DNA of 64,000 bases, taken from Coprinellus micaceus (taxonomy: Eukaryota > Basidiomycota > Agaricomycetes > Agaricales > Psathyrellaceae). Position 1 is the stretch's first letter. The number at the start of each line of letters is the position of its first letter. Positions 11,772-21,421 of this stretch are shown piece by piece. The position numbers and the translations under genes are program-made. The DNA lies in assembly GCA_951394405.1 (NCBI GenBank), contig OX596334.1, positions 5,208,001 through 5,272,000 on the forward strand. Reading direction: 5' to 3'. Under the pieces are notes generated by a model. That model did no database searches. It saw nothing but the letters and a program-made list of their open reading frames with translations, and was not told where the DNA came from.

Positions 11772-12582
11772 ATCGTGAAGGCATGCATCGCCTCCTTTCC
11801 ATCGCGTACCTCCCTTGCATCATATCTTGTATTCTCCGGCATCCTGTCCCATGTATGTATTCGGGTACATCAATACAATCTCCTTTTACCCCGGCCCTTC
11901 ACTGTCGTGCTCCGATTCCATTCGAACTGAAGTTCTATTTAACAGTGCCTCCGCATATGTAGTGTTCATCAACTACCATTGTATTCCATTCGGGTACGCT
12001 GACCCGTCTCATCCCCCATGCCCTGTTCCCCACTGGTGAGCTCTCTCGCGTTTATCCAAACCGTGTCACTCACTGCTCACATCCCATTCCGTGTGGCCCA
12101 GGGTCATTCCGCATGTGGGAGAGCTGGCCCATCTCACCTAACATAGATCCTTCATCCCGCCAGCCCTCCGGTCGGAGCATGTAGCCTGTATGAGACAGGT
12201 CAGCCTCCCATGCACGGTGCGACAGACGGAGGAGGTTGAGATGCCGCCAGAGAACTTACCTTTCCACAGGCGGGATGAGGCTCTGTGCGTACGACGGGGA
12301 AGCTTCCCGGACTTGGAGCGGAATGGGATGATGTTAGGACAACTTACCATTTGAGGAACGGGCAAGGACACACACACAAGGCGGGGCAGCCCTCTCATGC
12401 ACGGAATGGCATATGAGAATTGGTCTTGCCAGTCGGTTTTACTCACTAGTCCCCGTATTTGCTATGCCACAGCGCCTGATGATGGTGTCAGCGGACCCTG
12501 ACTCAACCGTCCTATTTAAGGGCCAAGAAGTCAGATTAGCATAGGACCCTCATTACTTTAAACCTTCAACACCGAACACCCA
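11772..12582. other. Intergenic region with several splice-like signals but no open frame
   Basis: On the minus strand, between about 12,440 and 12,130, there are three good donor sequences (GTGAGTAAAAC, GTAAGTTGTC, GTAAGTTCTC) and acceptor-like CAG ends, but no ATG-led frame that joins them. It may be a degenerate multi-exon gene or a spliced non-coding transcript. A TATTTAAG at 12513-12520 lies 70 bases upstream of the next gene. Confidence 0.35.
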
Positions 12583-12951
12583 ATGTCTTCAATTTCCTCG
12601 GTGGCGAGTGCCTCCATCACCATCCCTCCCCCCAGCTTCCTCGGTGAAAAGATTCGGTTGCTCAAAGCCCTACAAGATGCCCAGAATGATATCGTACACT
12701 TCATGGGTCTCTATGACCCGATCGCGGAGCGAACCCTCATCCTGGACGACTACGCGGAGAGGCTTCACTCCGAAGGGGCAAGGTTGGAGGCCATAAATGA
12801 GCGCGTAACCACAAAGTTGGAGGGGCTTCACGAATTTTTGGAGGCGAACGAGACGAGAATGGACGGGCTCGAGGCAAAGGTCGAGTCCCAGGGCAGGCTC
12901 ATCGACGCACTAGTGAAGAAATTGCTTGGGGCTCCATCGGAGAGGCTCTGA
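12583..12951 (+). CDS. Small coiled-coil protein, 122 aa, unrecognised
   Basis: Single exon. The ATG is 70 bases downstream of TATTTAAG. A serine-rich N-terminus (MSSISSVASASITIPPPSF) leads into about 95 residues of charged helix with heptad hydrophobics (ERLHSEGARLEAINERVTTK, FLEANETRMDGLEAKVESQG). No cysteine cluster, signal peptide or membrane segment is seen. The architecture resembles the 125-residue gene at 6,644 and the next two genes: a short low-complexity head and a coiled-coil body. Whether these are paralogues cannot be decided by eye. Confidence 0.65.
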   Translation: MSSISSVASASITIPPPSFLGEKIRLLKALQDAQNDIVHFMGLYDPIAERTLILDDYAERLHSEGARLEAINERVTTKLEGLHEFLEANETRMDGLEAKVESQGRLIDALVKKLLGAPSERL

Positions 12952-13241
12952 TCGCCGATCGGTGAGTATCTCGCCATGAATATGCTGAGACCCATTAACG
13001 TATCATACTCCCAGTCCACTATACGGCCCACAATTCTTTATGTACTTTTCATTGGAATTCATGGATTTGGCCGTGACATTGAGTGGGCGTTAGGCATTAG
13101 CTCGGATTCCTCAAGCGGTCTCTTTCCGCGGTTGCTCCTGAACGCTATTTGTTTGTACTGTCCCCGCCTCGACATGCGGCCTACATGAGTTTCAGGGTGA
13201 TCTCCTTAAATATTGGTCCACATACCACCAGGCGACACCCC

Positions 13242-13793
13242 ATGAACTCGTACTACCAGCAGTCCATTTCGGCATTTCGCACACCACACATGAACTCGCC
13301 CTCTTCCACCCCTAACCCAGACCACGTAGCCAACGACGAGCCCCCTCGTTCCCCCGAATCCACATCCACAGATTGTGGGGATAGTTCCTGTGCCTGCGGG
13401 GCTGATGCCCTGGCACGATACCACGAGAATCGCCACCGTGAAATCGAGGGCGACTACCTTCGCCTCCTACGGGAGAATGCTGCATTACTCCGGAATGCAA
13501 TTCACCTAAAGGGGGAGCGCGAATGGCTGGAGGATGAAGTGAACCACTTTGCTGAGGACCAACGGGACAACCGCATCAAGTTCGACGGTTCAACCCATCG
13601 GATTCGCATAGAGCTCATCAAGATGGGCATGATCCTCGGACGTGCCCCTGGGACCACGTCATCTGGCACACCAGTCGTTACAGAAGACAGAAATCTACAT
13701 GACATACATACCAAGCTGTCTGGAATCATGGATGAGTGGGATAAATGGGATGACGTTACCAGGGGCGACTTCTCAAAGCGGGACGGTGGGTAG
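13242..13793 (+). CDS. Coiled-coil protein, 183 aa, unrecognised
   Basis: Single exon from ATG 13242; the frame is open further upstream but has no better start. A Ser/Pro-rich head (MNSYYQQSISAFRTPHMNSP) is followed by a short cysteine motif (DCGDSSCACGADALARYHEN) and a long charged helix (EIEGDYLRLLRENAALLRNA, GEREWLEDEVNHFAEDQRDN). The C-terminus repeats a helix-like pattern ending near WDKWDDVTRGDFSKRDGG. No known domain is visible. It is third in the same-strand series of small coiled-coil genes. Confidence 0.6.
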   Translation: MNSYYQQSISAFRTPHMNSPSSTPNPDHVANDEPPRSPESTSTDCGDSSCACGADALARYHENRHREIEGDYLRLLRENAALLRNAIHLKGEREWLEDEVNHFAEDQRDNRIKFDGSTHRIRIELIKMGMILGRAPGTTSSGTPVVTEDRNLHDIHTKLSGIMDEWDKWDDVTRGDFSKRDGG

Positions 13794-14154
13794 GCGGAGA
13801 GGTCTGTTTCTTGTTCTCACTCCTCAAGGGGTGGTTTCCCCTCTCTTTTCCCCCATGTTTAATTGCTACAACCTCTCTGTCTGTGTTCCTTTACATATCT
13901 TGATTACCGTGCCTCACCTCACCTTTGCCACTCTTATCAGGGTACGTGGGCGCTAATCACAATGTGTCCGATCTAATCTTATCAATTTATTGCTTCCGTA
14001 TGTCGGAGTCCATGTCCCACTCACACATCCCTACTTTCCTCCTGTGAACAAACACCTTCCCATCAATGGATTCCACAGTTCCGTCTATATACCTGGCCAA
14101 ATCTTCTCTAAAAGGACCTCACCATCCCTGAGTGCCTGCTTCACGGTCGTTCAT

Positions 14155-14604
14155 ATGTCATCTCAACCCAACCCGACCTCTTCCTCTGGCGATCATGGTC
14201 TGCTCATATCACAACAAAACCTTCACCTGGAGGAAATTTCGACCTCTCTTCATTCCCTGACCCTACAGTTGGTCCTTATTGTGGATCGGAATAAGATACT
14301 GCAGGCAAGGCTCAACTCTGCCGACGCAGCCTGCACCCGTTATACGGTCGATACTGCCCGTCAAGAGGCCAGAACAAACGTCCTAATTGAAGAGCTCCTA
14401 GAGGCGCGAGTTCGCGAATCCTCTCTAACCCTCAAAATCGAGGAGTTGGAAGATAGGATAAAGGATGACGCACAGATAATTGACAGGATGATTGAAGACC
14501 ACCGCGATTTCTTTGCAGAGGTGAAGCAGAATTGGGGGAGGGGAGCTATTATGACTTTTTACCCGGTAAGTGCACCGTTAACTGTAGAACACCAAGCTCA
14601 ATGA
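14155..14604 (+). CDS. Coiled-coil protein, about 149 aa, 3' end uncertain
   Basis: ATG 14155 lies about 65 bases downstream of CTATATAC (14085-14092). After a serine-rich head (MSSQPNPTSSSGDHG) the protein is a continuous charged coiled coil (ARTNVLIEELLEARVRESSL, LKIEELEDRIKDDAQIIDRM). Near the 3' end a good donor GTAAGTGCACC follows TFYP, so the last 11 residues may be intron and the gene may continue into the C/T-rich block downstream, which encodes Ser/Pro-rich frames. It is the fourth member of the small coiled-coil series. Confidence 0.6.
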   Translation: MSSQPNPTSSSGDHGLLISQQNLHLEEISTSLHSLTLQLVLIVDRNKILQARLNSADAACTRYTVDTARQEARTNVLIEELLEARVRESSLTLKIEELEDRIKDDAQIIDRMIEDHRDFFAEVKQNWGRGAIMTFYPVSAPLTVEHQAQ

Positions 14605-15800
14605 GTATGACCAGCCTTTACATCCCTACCTGTCTAGCCCCGCCTCACAATCCTTACCAATGTAATATTCATCACGCCGTGCTTCCCTCTCCTGTTTCTG
14701 GCACGCGAGCGTCCCGTACTCCTGTTCCCCCATTCGATAGCAATCCCGTTGGTCCGCTTTCTCGTCATCAACCTATGGGAATCTCCCTCTCCGCATCTCC
14801 GGTTGGTTCCCCCTGCCAAGGCAGGTCCTCCCATCACGCTAGCCCTTCGTCCCTGTTCAAGCCAATACCAACTCCATCGCCCGTATCACACCTACGTCTC
14901 CCTCCACGTTCCTGTCCCCCCATCCCGTTCCTGACACCAGCTCTCTCGTCTCTGACGCAACAGCTTCTGATACTCCGACATCACAAATTCATTCCGTCCC
15001 CCGACGTTTTCCGTCCCATGCGCACGAGTCAAGCCCTCTCCGTGCCTCTTTGGTCTTTCTTCCCGAGTGCAAGCCCACCTGTCTCTGATGCGTGACCCTT
15101 CCTCCCATCCACTCCTCACTCTCGGTCCTCCTTCCCGCGGTCAAATTGGCCCGCCCGACAAAGACCCTCCTTTTATCTCTTGATTCCCCACCCCGAGTAC
15201 AAGTTCCATCAAAGTTGATGCAAGAGCCTTCCTCTCCCCGCCCCATCCTTTTGCCCCCCATCCCGAAGGCGAGCTCTGTTGTCTTTGACGTCTGGGCCTT
15301 CCTCCCCGCCCCTCATGTCTCCACAACACCGTGCCCAAGAGCTCTCAGGTCTTCAACTCACAGCCTTCTTGTTCCTGTTTCTTCCCAATCCCATGGAGAG
15401 TGGCCTTTGTTCTGTACATGTGGTCTGCGCCCCTGTGTCCCCCCATCTACCCTCCCCAATCCCATTTATCTTGGTCCCTGGTTGCTGATCCTCGCTCGCC
15501 GCAAGCTGACCCGTCTTTCCTTACGACTTTACTGTCGGTCTCCTTCGTCAGTTGCCATCACAAGCTCTCGCGTTAGACCCGCGTTTATCCTTGACCGAGA
15601 GCTTTCCCGTTTGAACCTAACCTCCTTGCTCTTACCTACACAATGTACACCCACCCTGTTAATCTCCAAAGCTTTCCTGTTTCTCACTAGTCTGCCTCAG
15701 AGTAGTACAGCCTCTTCTACGTCTAATGCGTCATCCTGTACCTTCTCAGCTTCCCCGTTATTTACTGCCCTTTTTCTTCAATGTTCTCTCGGTTCTCACT
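14605..15800 (+). other. C/T-rich block with Ser/Pro-rich frames
   Basis: The plus strand is dominated by C and T for about 1.2 kb, with loosely repeated words such as GCCTTCCTCCCC and TCTCTGACGC. Frames stay open for long runs simply because of this composition. It could be the degenerate 3' exons of the preceding gene or a decayed repeat. No gene is called. Confidence 0.4.
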
Positions 15801-16800
15801 CTCCTCCGCTACTGAATGGTCTGGACGCTATCCTTTCCAATCGGAAAATTGAGGGTGACTGTTCCGACACCTTCAGCGATGGCCACAGTGGGCCCAACAC
15901 CTTGGATTGTGGCATTCGAGAGCGGGGTGAATGTGCTGAATGCATCTTGGTGGGTGCAAATATGGGAGGTGGTGCCAGAGTTGAGGTGCCAGATTAATTT
16001 GGGAGTGTTGGTTTCACCAAATCGGGCCATGTAGGTGAGCGCCATCGTTGTATTGAGATCCGCCGCACCCGATCCAGTTGCCTGATTCGACCTGTTTCCT
16101 CCCCTGCCCTTCGGACCCTTCCCCTCCTTTCCTCCACCCTTCGCCCAGCAATCCTTCTTCATATGCCCCTTCTTTCCACAGTTGTAGCATTCCTTGTCCA
16201 TCTCCGAACCCCCACCCTGAGAGCCGCCACCGGATCGGAAACGCGCCTGAAGAGAATTCACCGAGTTGCCATTTTGGGTACATCGGCGCCTATCTTCCTC
16301 CAGCAGCAGGGGTATGAGATCGGTCGTACTGATGACCTTCTTGTCACTCTGAGAGCCCATCCAGGACGTCGTGAAGCTGTCCCACCTATCGGGTAGGGAT
16401 GTAATAAGGACCATAGCGAAGTCTTCATCTTTGACAGGGTTCTCCATGAGTGCGAGATCAGCTTGCAACCCACGGAGTTTCAAGATGTGATCCACCATGT
16501 CGAAGGACTCCTCCACAGAGGCTCAGTACAATGCCCTCCGAGTAGCCAAGATCCCAAGTCTGCCCTTGGTCTCCTTGACTTGGGTAAGCCGATCCCAGAT
16601 CGTACCTGCAGTCTCGGCACCAATGATGTGGACCATCCCCACATCGCTGATCACAAGCTCGAGGCATCTCAGCCTCAGTGCAGAACCAGTGAACCTTCTC
16701 ATCTATGGGATGTAAGCATGGTCATATATGAAGGGGTGGCATTCACAATGTACCTTCTTCCTCCCACTCTTTAATCTGCTGTGGCATCAATTTTCCTATC
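15800..16800 (-). pseudogene. Truncated Ty1/copia retrotransposon gag with start of protease
   Basis: Minus-strand relic. Reading right to left, a gag-like helix region (GAETAGTIWDRLTQVKETKG) is followed by an in-frame TGA near 16,523, then SFDMVDHILKLRGLQADLAL and VLITSLPDRWDSFTTSWMG, the typical UBN2/copia gag pattern. The CCHC zinc knuckle CYNCGKKGHMKKDCW lies at about 16,146-16,190. The start of the aspartic protease follows (LIWHLNSGTTSHIC, where the family normally has DSGA) and then IQGVGPTVAIAEGVGTVTLN. The frame ends near 15,809 at the border of the C/T-rich block. No integrase, reverse transcriptase or LTR was found. It is a non-functional fragment. Confidence 0.85.
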
Positions 16801-17190
16801 CCTCCCAGTCGCCAAATCCATCCATCCTCCATGTTGACGACCTTGGCGGCATTGTTGGTGGTGGGACCTAAAGATGCTGGCTGCTTTGTCTTCTTGGAGT
16901 CGCACTCCGAGTCGTCTTCTGGTTGAGCTAGAGCTTTCTGTTCTGATGGAGGTGTGGTCAGTTGCAAGTCCTGATTGTAGAGGACTTTGGGAGCTTGGAT
17001 CCCAGACCCCAGATTGTCCCATTGAAGTGTTGAGAATCACCGAGAGCATGCTTAGCAGACGCCGAACGGCGTTGTGTGTCTTCAAGGGTGAGTACAGGGA
17101 AGCTTCGGGCAATAGACGAAGAGTCGAGTGAGATGGGGGCAAGGCAGTTGGCATTGTAGTGCTGGATCCATGCACCACAATCGGAGGCGA
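16801..17190 (-). other. Decayed sequence between copia gag and KDZ remnant
   Basis: Minus-strand frames here (for example around DSSSIARSFPVLTLEDTQRR) look protein-derived but are interrupted by stops and match nothing I recognise. It could be the distal part of the KDZ remnant, the gag N-terminus, or both. Confidence 0.35.
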
Positions 17191-18360
17191 CTCAAGATAT
17201 GAGCTTGTTGAGACACTTGACATATTGCTCAACGGACTTGATAGTGTGGAATGTGAGGCCCTCTTGACCAGAAAGATTGAGTTTGTCCCTCCGTTTCTTG
17301 GGATAGTTGGATGGAAGAGACACTCTTTTAGCATATCTAGTGTCGATCCGCAAAATCTTCATACCCAGTTCCTTCCCGTCTTCCTCATTTATGGGCACTG
17401 GCACAGGCAGAGGTCTCAATGACTCTACCAGGTTTTTGGCTACTGCTACTTCTTACTCAGAGAGAAATACCAAACAAGGGTGACTAAACGGTGCATCTCG
17501 ACCTGTCCCTGGAGCTGGGACCCGATGTTTATGCGTAAAGCATGCGTCTATTGATACGATAAAGTTCGCACTAGAAAGGAAATATTAGTACTCCTCCACC
17601 CCAGTCAAATGATGACAACCCACAGCGCTGGATGATCATGCTCCGCAACAGCTGCGAAGCATAGAATCCAACACCCAGCCAGGTAATTTCAGTCCGATAG
17701 AGACTCCTGCTCAATCCACTCTTCTGATGTTCTCCCATCCTTGACTTCCTCAATGATCTTGGTTGATGCAGATAGGATCTTCTGCTGCACATGGCGTTCG
17801 GTGTAGGAGAGTAATAGCAAGTAATAACAGCACGCTTTGGTGAACCGCCTATGAATGGGATCGTCTCCCGCCAAATGAAATCCTCGCTTTCAGAGATTAG
17901 AATCCAATGTTGCGGCCCAAGCTGTTCAGTTTGGTGATGAACGGACATAGAGCTCATGGGCAAAGTCCATCATCAACAGCTCAAAGGCAAAGGAAGGGCA
18001 GAGGGGAGCAGAGGGGAAGAAATCTAACCCCACTAGAGCGGGAGCCGCTGAGCAGGAGCACACCTCCACCTTTGACACCCCTTCAAGCATAGTAAGGCAC
18101 CTCAAAGATACAGACAGAGAAGGGCTCACTATTGAATCCAACCACCGACACTCCCAATTTACGAGACTTGCCTCCACATGAGCACGATGAAACCCCTGGA
18201 GGTATATCCTGAACATCCAATCACAGGTTGTCCGAGTAGGGCATGATACTCAGGTAGGCCAGGATTAGTTGGTTGAGCACAAGGCTCCAATGAGCCCACT
18301 CAGCCCATCAGGGGTCCCTTGTCAGTTTACAGCTCGAGGATGCATGGATGGCCTTCACAG
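17190..18360 (-). pseudogene. Degenerate KDZ transposase of the CxC1 class
   Basis: Minus-strand relic of a second KDZ element. The N-terminal helix reads WAHWSLVLNQLILAYLSIMP. Next come the CxC1-like pieces SSCSCGGKSRKLGVSVVGF and, after a one-base frame change, EVCSCSAAPALVGLDFFPSA, then ELLMMDFAHELYVRSSPN, TAWAATLDSNL and KRGFHLAGDDPIHRRFTKA. The first catalytic motif region is visible as FIVSIDACFTHKHR near 17,540-17,560. In-frame stops at the WAEW, SPN-TAW, SNL-KRG, SD-NYL and II-LGW positions are all TGA; one TAA follows FLSE. The later catalytic part (YDI-C, GE-x-E) was not found and the element is probably truncated toward the copia fragment. Family call is confident; the boundaries are approximate. 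Confidence 0.8.
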
Positions 18361-19554
18361 GCCGATGACAAACAGTACCACTGGTGTGTTGATGGACGAA
18401 ATTCCCTGTTGATGTCTGCAGATTGACGGGGGGTACAACAATTGCCGTCTTCTTTAGGCTGTATGGTACTGAAGGTTGCCTGGAGGATGCAGGATATAAA
18501 CCATTTCTGGATGGTGTGAACATACATGGACGAGGCCCCCAGGGTACCTTCAATGACATGAGCAGGCCTCACAGAGAAGGGAAGGAGAGAGCGAGGAGTG
18601 GGAAAGAAAGAAAAGAAAGAAGGAGATAAGACGTCCAGAGTGTTCACAATTGATGGCACACAATGATATACCGGGGGACACACGTGAACTTCGGTAGATA
18701 TATACAGACAAGGGGTAGACATGCATTTGACTATCAAAGGACGAATCGACAATGGGAGAGGACTACACTACCAAGTGATCAGACCAGCAATGAATGCATA
18801 TGTACTGTACAAATGAAGGGGAATATTTGGCAGCAAAGAGTGAGGAAGGTCTGACAAAGCGTCAACTTCGAACCAGGGTTCCAGCATGAGAACCAGGGCG
18901 ATCTACCATGCAGCAAACAAAATGACGAACATGAGGACCTTGAAGGTTGGATTTAGGATTGTGTTGAAAGGCAGCACCAGATAACAACTTACATACATAC
19001 AAAGAACGACACCACCCCCAGGTACTTGGTGTTGAGATCTCTGTTTGGCAAGATCAGCATCGAGTTCCGAGTACTAGAAATGCACCACTCACACTCCAGT
19101 GAGCTGAAAGAACAAGTGGGTTGCTCCTGAACCTGAGCCCAGTAAGGGAGGCGGCACGGGGTAACGGGTACACGGCTGAACGTGTTGTAGAAGGCATGAC
19201 AGTAGTACTGGGTGACTGCCAACCCCTGAGCTTTCGTCAATGTTGGGATACAGCCAAGAGGGGCATCCTTGACATCTGCCTCAACCCCATCCCAATCCAG
19301 CAAATAGCCACCACCAGATCCACAACCTTCTCTGTATGCATTCTCAGCGCGATCATCATACACTCCCCATGTGAGTATGTCATGCGACACCGGGCGAAGA
19401 CTTGCCTACACCCCTGGTCACTGGGATGGACGGTTGTAGTGTACACACATGCTCCGACATTGGTCTCTAAGCTGCAAGTGGCTGGTGGGGGTGAGAGGGC
19501 ATGTAAGTAAGGTTAGATGAATGAATGGAGTGATAGGCCCACCCTTGAGACTGT
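18361..19554 (-). other. Unassigned decayed region upstream of the CxC1-KDZ remnant
   Basis: Contains minus-strand protein-like pieces such as WGVYDDRAENAYREGCGSGG near 19,330 and VTPCRLPYWAQVQEQPTCSF near 19,130, with donor-like GTATGTATGTAAG near 18,990. The pieces may be 3' exons of the unrecognised gene at 19.6-21.4 kb. No complete gene could be built. Confidence 0.35.
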
Positions 19555-21421
19555 CTATATCACTACATAAAAGCATCTCCCTCGAACTTGGTCCCAACCA
19601 TGTCCAATCCCATTCCGACCCAAATGTCGCATAACTCGAAAAATGTAACCTACCAGCACAAAGATCCATGTACTCGACCTGATAGTCATTCCCAAACCCC
19701 TCCTCCTCCTCAGGCCCCTGAGTTGGGAGGTCAAGCTCTTTGTTGATAAGACCGAGTATGGTGGAAGGAGGGAGTTCCCAAGTTCAAGGCTGGAAGTCTC
19801 CACCTCACCTGATTCTGTGTGCCACATGTCTTTCTCTACATCCTCTTCTAGATGGGGTATCATCCTATGAGGTTCAAGCAGTAGTTGGATAGGGGAGTTA
19901 ACGTCCAAAGGGGATCAGGAGCACTTACCACCCTGGGTCAGGCCGAGTGTCCCCACCAGGTGAAATCCTCGATGAGGTTTTGAACGCAATCATTTCCCTC
20001 ACCAGAGTGCAAAGCATCGAGTCCCTTCAAGAAGCAGAACTTGACAGGTGTGTTGTCTTCAGGTTCCCGCTGGCCAGAAACACTACCACTATTCATCCAT
20101 TCCATGTACAAGAAACTGGCCTCGAGATTCAACAGATAGAGAGTATTAGTGTCATTGCTTATGGGTGGGAAGGGGCGCTGCCTTTCCCGTTGGTTACAGT
20201 GGTGGATGTAGGCTTTAAAATTGAGCATCACAGTTACAGAGGTGACTGTGGTGATGGGGGCAAAGGGGCCAGCCCTCTCATTCTTGATGAATGCATTAGG
20301 CTGCTTCAGATAGCAGGAAAGGGCCCAAGGAGACTGGCCAGCAACAAGGTCAAAAAACTTCATGGTGAGGCATAGAGGCAACTTGTGGGCACAGTGCCTG
20401 ATCTGGTATAGCGAGTCCTTGCCCTTCAAAATCGCGTCTTGCATTTGGAATGCTCCAAGGTACGTGTATGGCTAGTACTATATATGAGAACACAACAAGC
20501 CGGTGAGAGCAATGACACTTACCTTGCTGTACCCAAAGCCGGTGAAGGTCGGACTCTTTTCTTGTGCTTCCTGCACTTTTCGGAGGTTGGCAGAATGGAG
20601 AAGTGTACCGAGGCGAGCATGGGCTTCTGTTGCAATCTCAGTTGGTGTGGGGATTGGAAATGTCTTGCAGATATCTGGCACCAGTGAACTTTGAGTAGAT
20701 ACTTGGGTTCTGCAGAAGGTCATCATCTCCGACATGACTTCGTTGTAGATCAGCGCTGCCTAGTAAGTGTACAGGGCGTGAGTAAAGTGATAGACACAGT
20801 GCTAGGTGATGAACAAACCTGGCATGCTGATGGCTCGATGATGCAGGTGTAGGCTGCATAGCACTCGATCATGGCACTTGAGGTGCAGGTAGACCATTCA
20901 AAGTCAGGGTGGCAGACAAGGTCCTGGACAGTTTCTACCAACATGTCAGCCTTCTTTGCTACCAAGGTGCAGACCTCCTTCAAAAGGTGGTATGGTGCAA
21001 GATGTTCCTGGACCATCAACAGTCCAAACCTAGTGTTTGCGCTCAGAAGCATTGAACAGACCAATGCATTGTGGACAAGATTGAAAGTGTAACAGCAGTT
21101 CCTCAGGCATAACTCATTGAAGAACTCATGCACCTGGGCCATGAATACATGAAGAGCGTGGCCCGTCAAACCACAAGCATTGATTGCCTGCTGGGTGAAG
21201 GCAATGCACTGATCATCATACGTCACAAAATGCTCAAGCAGCTCTGAATGGCAACCTTGAAGGTGACCACAAGACCCAGGAAAGGACAGCTGGCTAGCTG
21301 GCCAACACCAAACTTGAGACAGTTTCACAGCCTTCGGACAGCATGGTTTGGACCTAAGCGCATTCATGTTCAGTAATGAGGTGAGTTCCGAGAACCAAAG
21401 TGTGAAAACCAAATGCACCAT
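19555..21421 (-). CDS. Unrecognised multi-exon gene or gene relic, possibly transposon-linked
   Basis: Minus-strand coding sequence with good introns: an exon ending at 20819, intron 20818-20760, exon 20759-20523, an intron from 20522 to about 20470, then an exon to about 19938. Later short exons fit around HLEEDVEKDMWHTESG (19,840) and GFGNDYQVEYMDLCAG (19,670). Protein pieces include LLEHFVTYDDQCIAFTQQAI, NTRFGLLMVQEHLAPYHLLK and NERAGPFAPITTVTSVTVM. I recognise no domain. After WWGHSA the frame meets a TGA, as in the neighbouring transposon relics, so the 3' part may be broken. The start is not defined. CpG is scarce here (4 in 20,881-21,300), unlike the GC-rich genes further right. It could be an accessory gene of the CxC1-KDZ element; that is inference from position. 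Confidence 0.45.

Noticed and set aside
15092..15997. 301-codon plus-strand frame
   Set aside because: Its right part is antisense to the copia gag/protease fragment and its left part is a C/T-rich low-complexity block.
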